Below are positions 24,426-31,933 of a stretch of DNA of 36,658 bases, piece by piece. Location: positions 1 to 36,658 of the forward strand of contig CACXGE010000026.1 in the NCBI GenBank assembly GCA_902767135.1, in the 5' to 3' direction. The notes under the pieces were generated by a model. It did no database searches, was not told where the DNA came from, and saw nothing but the letters and a program-made list of their open reading frames with translations. This DNA is from an uncultured Lachnospiraceae bacterium. GTDB lineage: Bacteria > Bacillota > Clostridia > Lachnospirales > Lachnospiraceae. Position numbers and translations under genes: made by a program. The number at the start of each line of letters is the position of its first letter. Within the stretch, counting starts at the first letter, position 1.

Positions 24426-24453
24426 TTGCAAAATCCCAAAAATTAGGTAAAAT
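24426..24453 (+). promoter_or_regulatory. Promoter for the ABC-F gene
   Basis: TTGCAA (24426-24431), a 16-bp spacer and TAAAAT (24448-24453), about 50 bp before the ATG. Just upstream, GTAACAGTTTTTTGCC (24401-24416) resembles half of the GTAACAGTTYAGC palindrome. Confidence 0.6.
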
Positions 24454-24505
24454 AGGAAAGGTATGTATATTTAGTGAATAAACGTTTTTTAGAAAGGTTG
24501 AAAAT

Positions 24506-26143
24506 ATGATAAGCACAAGTAACGTAACACTGCGAATTGGTAAAAAAGCATTATTTGAGGACGTAAATATTAAATTTACGGAAGGAAACTGCTACGGTCT
24601 GATTGGTGCCAATGGTGCCGGAAAATCAACATTCCTAAAGATTTTATCCGGACAGATTGAATCCACAAACGGTGAGGTTATCATCACACCGGGCCAGCGT
24701 CTGTCTTTCTTACAGCAGGACCACTTTAAATATGATGAGTTTCCTGTTTTAGATACGGTTATTATGGGAAATAAGCGTATGTACGACATCATGAAGGAAA
24801 AAGAAGCCATTTACATGAAGGAAGATTTTTCTGACGAAGACGGAATCCGTGCCGCAGAATTAGAAGGTGAGTTTGCTGAAATGAACGGCTATGAGGCTGA
24901 GTCGGATGCCGCTATGCTATTAAATGGTCTGGGAATTTCTACCGAACTTCACTATGCTATTATGGGAGATTTGAAAGGTGCGGAAAAGGTCAAGGTATTG
25001 CTTGCCCAGGCATTGTTTGGAAATCCAGATATTCTGTTGTTGGATGAGCCCACCAACCACTTGGATTTACCTGCCATCGAATGGTTGGAAGAATTCTTAA
25101 TCAACTTTGAGAACACGGTCATCGTGGTATCCCATGACCGTTATTTCTTAAATAAGGTTTGTACTCATATTGCAGATATTGACTATGCTAAAATCCAGCT
25201 TTATGCCGGAAACTATGATTTCTGGTATGAATCCAGCCAGTTACTTGTAAAGCAGATGAAGGAAGCCAACAAGAAAAAGGAAGAAAAAATCAAGGAATTA
25301 CAGGACTTTATCTCCCGTTTTAGTGCCAACGCCTCCAAGTCAAAACAGGCGACTTCCCGTAAGAAGGCATTGGAAAAAATTGAATTGGATGAAATCAAGC
25401 CAAGCAGCCGTAAATATCCTTACATTGATTTCCGTCCGGAACGTGAAATCGGAAATGATGTGCTTATGGTAGAAAATCTTTCTAAGACCATTGACGGTGT
25501 AAAGGTACTTGACAACCTTTCTTTCATTATCAACCGTGAAGATAAGGTTGCTTTCGTTGGTGGTAATGAATTGGCAAAAACCACATTATTTAAGATTTTA
25601 ACCGGGGAACTAGAACCAGACTCCGGCTCTTTCAAATGGGGGGTTACCACTTCCCAGGCCTACTTCCCGAAAGACAGTACCGAAGAGTTCAACTGTGACC
25701 TTCCAATCGTAGACTGGTTAACCCAGTATTCTCCAGTCAAAGATGTAACCTATGTACGTGGTTTCTTGGGCAGAATGTTATTTGCCGGAGATGACGGTGT
25801 AAAGAAGGTGAATGTGTTATCCGGTGGTGAAAAGGTACGTTGCCTTGTGTCAAAGATGATGATTAGCGGTGCCAACGTATTGATTTTTGATGAGCCTACG
25901 GACCACTTAGATATGGAAAGCATTACAGCTTTAAATAATGGTCTGATTAAGTATCCTGGTGTTATCCTCTTCTCTTCCCGTGATCACCAGTTTGTTCAGA
26001 CCACAGCAAATCGAATTATGGAGATTTTGCCAAACGGTGAATTGATTGATAAAATGTGTACTTATGATGAGTACCTGGAAAATGATGAACTTGCAAAGAA
26101 ACGTACTATTTTTGAAGTTGAAACTGACGAAGACGACAACTAG
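24506..26143 (+). CDS. ABC-F subfamily ATPase (YkpA/YbiT-like)
   Basis: The 545-residue protein has two ATPase domains and no membrane segments. Domain 1 has Walker A GANGAGKST (34-42) and DILLLDEPTNHLDL; a charged linker with VKQMKEANKKKEEKIKEL follows; domain 2 has DEPTDHLD. ABC-F proteins bind the ribosomal E site and help stalled or antibiotic-bound ribosomes. Two departures from textbook motifs appear: the first signature reads LKGAEKVKV instead of LSGGQ, and the second Walker A reads GGNELAKTT with Ala357 for the usual Gly. Altered signatures are known in YbiT-type members, so function is not excluded. The ATG follows AGAAAGG. Whether it affects antibiotic susceptibility cannot be told. 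Confidence 0.9.
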   Translation: MISTSNVTLRIGKKALFEDVNIKFTEGNCYGLIGANGAGKSTFLKILSGQIESTNGEVIITPGQRLSFLQQDHFKYDEFPVLDTVIMGNKRMYDIMKEKEAIYMKEDFSDEDGIRAAELEGEFAEMNGYEAESDAAMLLNGLGISTELHYAIMGDLKGAEKVKVLLAQALFGNPDILLLDEPTNHLDLPAIEWLEEFLINFENTVIVVSHDRYFLNKVCTHIADIDYAKIQLYAGNYDFWYESSQLLVKQMKEANKKKEEKIKELQDFISRFSANASKSKQATSRKKALEKIELDEIKPSSRKYPYIDFRPEREIGNDVLMVENLSKTIDGVKVLDNLSFIINREDKVAFVGGNELAKTTLFKILTGELEPDSGSFKWGVTTSQAYFPKDSTEEFNCDLPIVDWLTQYSPVKDVTYVRGFLGRMLFAGDDGVKKVNVLSGGEKVRCLVSKMMISGANVLIFDEPTDHLDMESITALNNGLIKYPGVILFSSRDHQFVQTTANRIMEILPNGELIDKMCTYDEYLENDELAKKRTIFEVETDEDDN

Positions 26144-26162
26144 AGTTTAGTGGAAATGATTT

Positions 26163-26239
26163 CCCATGCCCGCGAGCAGGAAGGACCCGACGCCGAGTGC
26201 GTAGCAGAGGCGCTTCGGGGGGGGTGACCTGCGGGAGGG
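26163..26239 (+). other. GC-rich highly structured intergenic element
   Basis: In an otherwise AT-rich context this 77-bp stretch is strongly GC-rich and self-complementary. CCC...CCCGC...CAGG (26163-26180) pairs with CCTGCGGGAGGG (26228-26239). Inside, CCCGA and CGCC pair with GGCG and TTCGGG around a GAGTGCGTAGCAGA loop. It lies 20 bp past the ABC-F stop codon, before the PHP gene. It has no T-run, so it is not a classical terminator. It may be a structured RNA, a transcript-end element or a dispersed repeat; only one copy is in this window. Confidence 0.5.
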
Positions 26240-26294
26240 CTAACAACACCTTTCACAGAGGGGCATCCCTAATCTCTCCCCCAGGAGGTATTTT

Positions 26295-27137
26295 ATGGTA
26301 GATTTACACACTCATACAACTGCATCCGATGGAACCTATACCCCGACAGAACTGGTTGACTATGCCATAGAAAAAGGACTGACTGCCATTGCCATCACAG
26401 ACCATGATACGGTGTCTGGTCTTGAAGAGGCCATAGATTATGCAAAAGACAAACCCATCCAGGTAATACCAGGAATTGAATTTTCTACAGAATACAATGG
26501 AAAAGATGTGCATATTGTAGGATTGAATATCGACTATAGAAATCCCTTCTTTTTGGAGAAATTAGAACGCTTTATTGATTCCAGAGACACAAGAAACGAA
26601 AAGATGTGCAAACTGCTGACTGAGGCAGGTTTTCCTATGACCTTAAAAGACTTAGAGGAGGCTTATCCGGACTCTGTGATTACCCGGGCTCATATGGCTC
26701 GATTCATGTACGAAAAAGGGTATATCTCCAATCGTGAAAAAGCCTTTGAAAAATATATCGGGGACAATTGTCCCTGCTATGTGCCCAGGGAAAAAGTAAA
26801 TCCTGCCCAGGCAATCCGACTGATTAAGGAGGCCGGTGGAGTCCCGGTACTTGCCCATCCTATCCTCTACAAGCTATCCTTACCAAAGCTAGAGGAATTG
26901 ATAGGGGATTTAATCGCTCATGGACTTGTAGGTATCGAGGCAATTTATTCTACCTATAACCGGGCAGATGAAGCCCTCATCCGGAAGCTTGCCAAGCAGT
27001 ACGGCTTAAAATTAAGTGGTGGTTCTGACTTCCACGGTAAGAACAAACCCTATATTGACTTGGGGGTTGGACGTGGAAATCTTAATGTGCCGGATGAAAT
27101 ATGGAAGAATCTAAATAACAAACAGAAAAAAGAGTAA
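26295..27137 (+). CDS. PHP-domain phosphoesterase (RNase AM / YciV-like)
   Basis: The 280-residue metal-dependent hydrolase belongs to the PHP family. It opens MVDLHTHTTASDGTYTP with the HxH metal pair (His5, His7), then AITDHDT (about 33-39), GIEFSTEY, the helical insert with SVITRAHMARFMYEKGYI, VPVLAHPI and the final GGSDFHG. This matches the YciV/TrpH group, which removes nucleotides from RNA 5' ends or hydrolyses 3',5'-bisphosphonucleosides; which of the two applies is not decided by sequence. The start has a perfect AGGAGG seven nt upstream. A strong terminator overlaps the stop codon, so it ends the plus-strand unit. Confidence 0.9.
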   Translation: MVDLHTHTTASDGTYTPTELVDYAIEKGLTAIAITDHDTVSGLEEAIDYAKDKPIQVIPGIEFSTEYNGKDVHIVGLNIDYRNPFFLEKLERFIDSRDTRNEKMCKLLTEAGFPMTLKDLEEAYPDSVITRAHMARFMYEKGYISNREKAFEKYIGDNCPCYVPREKVNPAQAIRLIKEAGGVPVLAHPILYKLSLPKLEELIGDLIAHGLVGIEAIYSTYNRADEALIRKLAKQYGLKLSGGSDFHGKNKPYIDLGVGRGNLNVPDEIWKNLNNKQKKE

Positions 27138-27171
27138 GCAGAAACATGCAGTTTCTACCTTACTCTTCTTT
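27131..27171 (+). terminator. Terminator of the PHP gene
   Basis: AGAGTAAG (27131-27138) and AGAAAC (27140-27145) pair with GTTTCT (27151-27156) and CTTACTCT (27159-27166), followed by TCTTTT. The first arm overlaps the stop codon. Confidence 0.93.
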
Positions 27172-27183
27172 TAATATGCAGCA

Positions 27184-27393
27184 CTATTTCATTATCTTCT
27201 CAATCACACAAGTATGATGTTTGTATTCTGACCCTTTTTCTGTTGAATAATTGATTCCTACCAGAATGATTTCCCCACTAAACCCTGATATTTTTTCTGA
27301 ATACTCACGTTTTTTTATTTGCTCTAGGGCAATGCTTTCTGATTGTTCGCTCTTTCATTCTACAACAATTATTATATCCTGTCCTTTACTATT
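27184..27393 (-). pseudogene. Fragment of an AAA-ATPase-like / PD-(D/E)XK nuclease-superfamily protein, with internal stop
   Basis: On the minus strand one frame reads NSKGQDIIIVVE, a TGA stop (27355-27357), then KSEQSESIALEQIKKREYSE, SGFSGEIILVGINYSTEKGS and VIEKIMK with a final TAG at 27184. The pattern GxDiiivvE-[W]K followed by ALEQIKxRxYsEK and GEIILVGINY is that of the C-terminal nuclease-like domain of the abundant gut-Firmicute AAA-ATPase-like proteins; the TGA sits where a Trp codon (TGG) would be expected. The large N-terminal ATPase is missing. No start or ribosome site precedes it. It is a dead remnant. Confidence 0.7.
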
Positions 27394-27411
27394 TCATAAG
27401 AAAAGGGGGAA

Positions 27412-27960
27412 TTACCGTTCCCCAGGTATCAAATACTGTGTTCTCTCACCTCCGATAAACTTGGCTCTGGTACGGGCACACACCAGATGAGCGGCACCGA
27501 TTTTATCAACACTGATGCGAACTGGCACTGCCACATCTTTAAGGTGCATTCCAATGAGGGTATCTCCGATATCCATGCCTGCCTCTGCCTTGATATGCTC
27601 CACTGCCACCGGTTCTTTCATTCCATGGTATGCCGCTGTGGCAAAAGAACCTCCTGCCTTTGGATAAGGGACCGCATTTACAATTTCAAGGCCCTTTGCT
27701 TTGGCAAGTTCTTTCTCGATAATGATAGCTCGGTTTAAATGCTCACAGCACTGGGCTGCCAGATACATCTTCTTCTCTTCTACTGCCTTCATAATTCCTG
27801 CATAGATTTCCTCTGCCAGCTCTGGCACTGAATCCGAGCCTATCCTTGCCCCTGCCACTTCACTGGTAGAACAGCCCACCACAAGAATATCTCCTGGATT
27901 CGTATTTGCAATCTCCAACAATTCCTTTGCAGCCTGATAGCTTTCTTCTTTTAGACTCAT
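27412..27960 (-). CDS. ywlG: YwlG / TIGR01440 family protein (DUF436)
   Basis: I start at the ATG at 27960, which has AAGGAG eight nt upstream, rather than the GTG two codons earlier (182 residues). The whole protein matches the DUF436 family: DILVVGCSTSEVAGARIGSD, then AAQCCEHLNRAIIIEKELA, VPYPKAGGSFATAAY and the C-terminal HLVCARTRAKFIGGERTQY. The biochemical function is unknown; conserved Cys and His suggest a possible ligand or metal site. It starts about 140 bp past the oxaloacetate decarboxylase alpha-subunit gene, on the far side of that operon's terminator, so it is probably a separate unit. Confidence 0.9.
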   Translation of the reverse strand: MSLKEESYQAAKELLEIANTNPGDILVVGCSTSEVAGARIGSDSVPELAEEIYAGIMKAVEEKKMYLAAQCCEHLNRAIIIEKELAKAKGLEIVNAVPYPKAGGSFATAAYHGMKEPVAVEHIKAEAGMDIGDTLIGMHLKDVAVPVRISVDKIGAAHLVCARTRAKFIGGERTQYLIPGER

Positions 27961-28043
27961 ATCCACATCTCCTTAATTCTTTTCAGCTCACATTTTTCCT
28001 TAAAAATCACGTTAAATTATCACATTTTTCCCATACCGTTTTT

Positions 28044-28070
28044 AAAAAAGGAGCAACTTTCGTTGCCCCC
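28044..28070 (-). terminator. Terminator of the sodium-pump decarboxylase operon
   Basis: On the minus strand GGGGCAAC and GTTGCTCC (one G-U) form a stem closed by GAAA, followed by TTTTTT, about 30 bp past the alpha-subunit stop codon. Confidence 0.93.
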
Positions 28071-28098
28071 TTCTTAACACTCTCATCTGCTTATCGGA

Positions 28099-29511
28099 TT
28101 ATACCGGATAAGTCTTGTTTGCTTTATTTCCTGCTGTCTGGTCTACTCCTGTCTTTTGTGCCTGACGGTACTTAAAGAAGTCTGTAGCAACCTGTGGGAA
28201 CAGTGCGTAAGACAATACATCCTCATCCTGTTCCTTCCACTCTGACATTTCAGCTTCAATCTTGTCTAACTCGTTGTCCAGTAAATCTGCCGGACGGCAA
28301 GTGATTGGCTTTTTATCTCCAATACACTTCTTCTGCACTTCTTCATTAAATGGCTTCACAGTAGTACCGTATTCTCCGGAAAGAACGGCCTTTGTCTCCT
28401 TGGTAGCCATCTTGTATCTCTCACCCATCAATACGTTGAATACTGCCTGAGTACCAACAATCTGTGAGGAAGGTGTAACAAGTGGTGGTTCTCCTAAGTC
28501 CTTACGAACTCTTGGAATTTCTTCCAATACATCATAGTACTTATCTTCTGCATTCTGTTCTTTCAACTGACTTACCATGTTAGATAACATACCACCTGGT
28601 ACCTGATATAACAATGTCTTGATATTCACACCTAATACCTTTGGATTCATCAATCCAGACTCTAAGGCTTCCTCTCTCATTGGACGGAAGTAATCAGCGA
28701 TTTCTGCCAATAAGTTCTGGTCAAATCCTGTGTCATACTCTGTTCCCTTAAAGGTTTCCACCATAACCTCTGTTGCCGGCTGGCTGGTTCCCATAGAGAA
28801 TGGTGACATTGCAGTATCAATAATATCCACACCAGCTTCTACTGCCTTTAAGTATGTCATAGAAGCTACACCTGAAGTGTAATGTGTGTGCAACTGGATA
28901 GGAAGGCTTGTAGCATCCTTCAATGCCTGTACTAATTCTGTAGCCTTATATGGAACCAACAAACCAGCCATATCTTTAATACATAATGACTTTGCTCCCA
29001 TATCCTCTACTCTCTTCGCCATATCCATCCAGTAATCCAAAGTATATGCATCACCTAAAGTATAAGACAGGGCAATCTGGGAATGTCCACCCTCTTTGTT
29101 GGTAGCCTTTACCGCGGTCTCTAAGTTACGAATATCATTTAAACAGTCAAAGATACGAATGATATCAATACCATTGGCAATTGACTTCTGTACAAAATAT
29201 TCTACTACATCGTCTGCATAATGACGATATCCTAAGATATTCTGTCCTCTGAATAACATCTGTAACTTTGTATTTTTAAATCCATCTCTTAACTTTCTAA
29301 GTCGTTCCCATGGATCTTCCTTTAAAAATCTTAAAGATGCATCGAAAGTAGCTCCACCCCAGCACTCTACTGCATGATACCCAACTTTGTCCATCTTTTC
29401 AATGATTGGTAACATCTGTTCTGTACTCATTCTTGTAGCAATTAAAGACTGATGCGCATCACGTAGAACAGTTTCCATAATCTTAATCGGTTTCTTTTCT
29501 ATTTCTGCCAT
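28099..29511 (-). CDS. oadA: Pyruvate/oxaloacetate carboxyltransferase (oxaloacetate decarboxylase alpha subunit, no biotin domain)
   Basis: The 470-residue enzyme moves a carboxyl group between oxaloacetate/pyruvate and biotin on the separate carrier subunit. The TIM-barrel domain carries ETVLRDAHQSL with metal ligand Asp18, the zinc pair His208/His210 in LHTHYTSG and the active Lys179 in CIKDMAGLL. The C-terminal PYC_OADA domain follows from about residue 300. The biotinyl domain fused in Klebsiella OadA is absent; the carrier is encoded three genes earlier. The chain thus resembles the 5S subunit of propionibacterial transcarboxylase. Last gene of the operon; ribosome site GGAGGA. Confidence 0.94.
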   Translation of the reverse strand: MAEIEKKPIKIMETVLRDAHQSLIATRMSTEQMLPIIEKMDKVGYHAVECWGGATFDASLRFLKEDPWERLRKLRDGFKNTKLQMLFRGQNILGYRHYADDVVEYFVQKSIANGIDIIRIFDCLNDIRNLETAVKATNKEGGHSQIALSYTLGDAYTLDYWMDMAKRVEDMGAKSLCIKDMAGLLVPYKATELVQALKDATSLPIQLHTHYTSGVASMTYLKAVEAGVDIIDTAMSPFSMGTSQPATEVMVETFKGTEYDTGFDQNLLAEIADYFRPMREEALESGLMNPKVLGVNIKTLLYQVPGGMLSNMVSQLKEQNAEDKYYDVLEEIPRVRKDLGEPPLVTPSSQIVGTQAVFNVLMGERYKMATKETKAVLSGEYGTTVKPFNEEVQKKCIGDKKPITCRPADLLDNELDKIEAEMSEWKEQDEDVLSYALFPQVATDFFKYRQAQKTGVDQTAGNKANKTYPV

Positions 29512-29566
29512 TTTTATTTCCTCCTAATTTTTTATTTTACCATATACCTTATTATTCTCACCTATT

Positions 29567-30718
29567 CTACATAACTCCAAAGATAGCCATGAATGTACCT
29601 GCTGCCACCGCAGTACCAATAACACCTGCTACGTTTGGTCCCATCGCATGCATCAAAAGGAAGTTGGTAGGATCTGCCTCTGCCCCTACTTTCTGGGATA
29701 CACGGGCTGCCATTGGTACCGCCGATACACCTGCGGAACCAATCAATGGGTTTACCTTTCCCTTGGTAGCTACACACATAATCTTACCGAAAAGCACACC
29801 TGCCGCAGTACCAAAGGCAAAAGCAACCAAACCTAATACTACGATTTTGATGGTATCCCAGTTAAGGAATGCCTCAGCACTTGTAGTTGCTCCTACAGAA
29901 GTACCAAGTAAGATAACTACAATATACATCAATGCATTGGATGCTGTCTCTGTCAACTGTCTTACCACACCAGATTCCTTGAATAAGTTACCAAGCATCA
30001 ACATACCAACAAGTGGTGCTGTGGTTGGAAGAATACAACATACAATAATTGTTACAATAATCGGGAAAAGAATCTTTTCAAGCTTAGAAACCGGTCTTAA
30101 CTGTTCCATCTTGATTTTTCTTTCTTTTTCTGTTGTCAAAAGTTTCATAATAGGTGGCTGGATAATTGGCACCAATGACATATAAGAATATGCTGCCACC
30201 GCAATTGGTCCCATTATGGCAGTCTGCCCCAACTTTCCTGCAAGGAAAATGGAGGTAGGACCGTCTGCTCCACCAATAATGGAAATTGCTGCTGCTGCTT
30301 TGTCATTAAATCCAAGCATCATAGCACCTAGGTAAGCTGCAAAAATACCAAACTGAGCCGCTGCACCTAACAAGAAACTTTTTGGATTCGCAATCAATGG
30401 ACCAAAGTCTGTCATTGCTCCAACCCCCAGGAAAATCAATGACGGGAGAATAGACCACTCATCCAATAAATAAAAGTAATGTAACAGACCTCCAACCCCA
30501 TTTGATGACTCTTCAATGCTCATCATAATATCCGGGTAAATATTTACCAATAACATACCAAAAGAAATGGGAACCAGCAATAATGGCTCATATTCCTTTT
30601 TGATAGCTAAATACAAAAATCCACATGCTACCGCTATCATAACGTAGTTTCCAATACTTAAATTGAAAAAAGCGGTCTGATGCATGAGATTACTAAATGT
30701 TTCAAGAATATATTCCAT
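29567..30718 (-). CDS. oadB: Na+-translocating decarboxylase beta subunit
   Basis: The 383-residue polytopic membrane protein decarboxylates carboxybiotin and exports Na+. It has about ten membrane segments, with the family's two re-entrant functional regions: SIIGGADGPTSIFLAGKL (Asp152 corresponds to the essential Asp) and the C-terminal GSAGVSAVPMAARVSQKVGA, then FLLMHAMGPNVAGVIGTA. LPSLIFLGVGAMTDFGPLI (91-109) is also typical. OadB, GcdB and MmdB are too similar to separate by eye, so the symbol reflects the operon rather than proven substrate. Placed between the biotin carrier and the alpha subunit. Confidence 0.95.
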   Translation of the reverse strand: MEYILETFSNLMHQTAFFNLSIGNYVMIAVACGFLYLAIKKEYEPLLLVPISFGMLLVNIYPDIMMSIEESSNGVGGLLHYFYLLDEWSILPSLIFLGVGAMTDFGPLIANPKSFLLGAAAQFGIFAAYLGAMMLGFNDKAAAAISIIGGADGPTSIFLAGKLGQTAIMGPIAVAAYSYMSLVPIIQPPIMKLLTTEKERKIKMEQLRPVSKLEKILFPIIVTIIVCCILPTTAPLVGMLMLGNLFKESGVVRQLTETASNALMYIVVILLGTSVGATTSAEAFLNWDTIKIVVLGLVAFAFGTAAGVLFGKIMCVATKGKVNPLIGSAGVSAVPMAARVSQKVGAEADPTNFLLMHAMGPNVAGVIGTAVAAGTFMAIFGVM

Positions 30719-30758
30719 GTTTAGACCTCCTGTATTCTATTTTTATTCACAGGAATTC

Positions 30759-31124
30759 TTAGTTTAAGGTTGCTAATGTGGCACCTGCATCTACAGAATC
30801 ACCTACGGCTACATCAATGCTTGCTACGGTTCCGTCTTCTGGAGCAACCACTGGAATTTCCATCTTCATTGCTTCCACAATAACAACTGCATCACCTTTC
30901 TTTACAGCTGTTCCAACCGGCGCTTCAATCTTGAATACCTTACCTGCTGCACCTGCTGTCACCTTAATAGAACCTGCACCTGTGGATGCTGCCTTTGGTG
31001 CTGCAGCAGGAGCTGCTTTTGGTGCTGCCTTTGGTGCTGTATTCTGAACAACACCTGCTGTTGTTCCTTCTTCTACTGTTACATTATATACATTTCCGTT
31101 CACTGTGATCGTATAATTTTTCAT
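30759..31124 (-). CDS. Biotin carboxyl carrier subunit of the decarboxylase/transcarboxylase
   Basis: The start at 31124 has AGGAGG nine nt upstream; the in-frame ATG at 31160 lies inside the preceding gene and is not used. The 121-residue protein has a short N-terminal domain (MKNYTITVNGNVYNVTVEEG), an Ala/Pro/Lys linker (about 28-50, AAPKAAP-type repeats giving a swinging arm) and a C-terminal biotinyl domain, where EAMKMEIP makes Lys87 the biotinylated residue. It carries the carboxyl group between the two carboxyltransferases and the membrane beta subunit. Its size and layout match the 1.3S subunit of transcarboxylase and the GcdC/MmdC proteins. Confidence 0.95.
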   Translation of the reverse strand: MKNYTITVNGNVYNVTVEEGTTAGVVQNTAPKAAPKAAPAAAPKAASTGAGSIKVTAGAAGKVFKIEAPVGTAVKKGDAVVIVEAMKMEIPVVAPEDGTVASIDVAVGDSVDAGATLATLN

Positions 31125-31144
31125 TCTATGATTCCTCCTATATT

Positions 31145-31921
31145 CTAAGCTCTTTTCCATGTGCCATTTTTCGCACGTTTAATGGAACGAATTACAACAC
31201 CATCTGCACTTGTGCCTTCTGCCGCTGCAATTGCTGCCGAAATTACTGCTACCAATTCTAAATCGTCGGTTACATCTTCTTCTACTACAGGTACCTCCAC
31301 CGGAGTTGCCTTTGGCGCTTCTTTGACAGTTTCCTTGGTTTCCTTCTTTCCAAAAAGCTTTGGAATCAATCCAAAGAGTGAGATTACAAAACTCATAAAT
31401 ATCAAAACCAAAAATACTGTCCCCATACCGATTATAGTATTCATCCCTGCCTTCTTAAAGATTTCCATCTTTGTCATAGGGCCTTCGTCAAGACTTAGCT
31501 CCACAGATGCGCCGTTAGTATCGGCAGTATATACCATTGTGAAATCCTGTTCTGTAAAGTCAAAAGTCATTGTGACAACCATGATGTCATCTCCCAGTTC
31601 AGACTCACAGGCAGATACTCCCTGATAATCACCAACCACATCCTTAATTTCATTCCAATGATTGATCAACTGCTTGTCCAAATCACTGGAAGTACTTTCA
31701 AGAATCTCCTGAATCTCTTCGTCAGAATAGCTGTCTAACTGCTGAATCACATGATCCAATGTCTGACCATAGTCAAGATAATCATCTGAGTTTAATATTT
31801 CATCTGGTGTTGTACTATCTACCGTGGTAGTAGTAACAACCTCCTCTGCCGCATAAGTGCTAACTACCGGTGTTGTTGCTATACATGCTGACATACATAA
31901 AACTGCTAATAATCTTTTCAT
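31145..31921 (-). CDS. OadG-like gamma subunit with large N-terminal extracytoplasmic domain
   Basis: I start at the ATG at 31921, which has GAGGTG six nt upstream; the in-frame GTG nine bp earlier overlaps that site. The 258-residue protein begins with a signal peptide (MKRLLAVLCMSACIA onward). An acidic extracytoplasmic domain of about 125 residues follows, then one membrane helix (GMGTVFLVLIFMSFVISLFG, about 165-184) and a cytoplasmic tail ending DLELVAVISAAIAAAEGTSA and GVVIRSIKRAKNGTWKRA. The helix plus tail is the OadG/MmdD pattern, which holds the pump complex together; most gamma subunits lack the outer domain, whose role is unknown. Second gene in the operon. Confidence 0.85.
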   Translation of the reverse strand: MKRLLAVLCMSACIATTPVVSTYAAEEVVTTTTVDSTTPDEILNSDDYLDYGQTLDHVIQQLDSYSDEEIQEILESTSSDLDKQLINHWNEIKDVVGDYQGVSACESELGDDIMVVTMTFDFTEQDFTMVYTADTNGASVELSLDEGPMTKMEIFKKAGMNTIIGMGTVFLVLIFMSFVISLFGLIPKLFGKKETKETVKEAPKATPVEVPVVEEDVTDDLELVAVISAAIAAAEGTSADGVVIRSIKRAKNGTWKRA

Positions 31922-31933
31922 ATACGCCACCTC

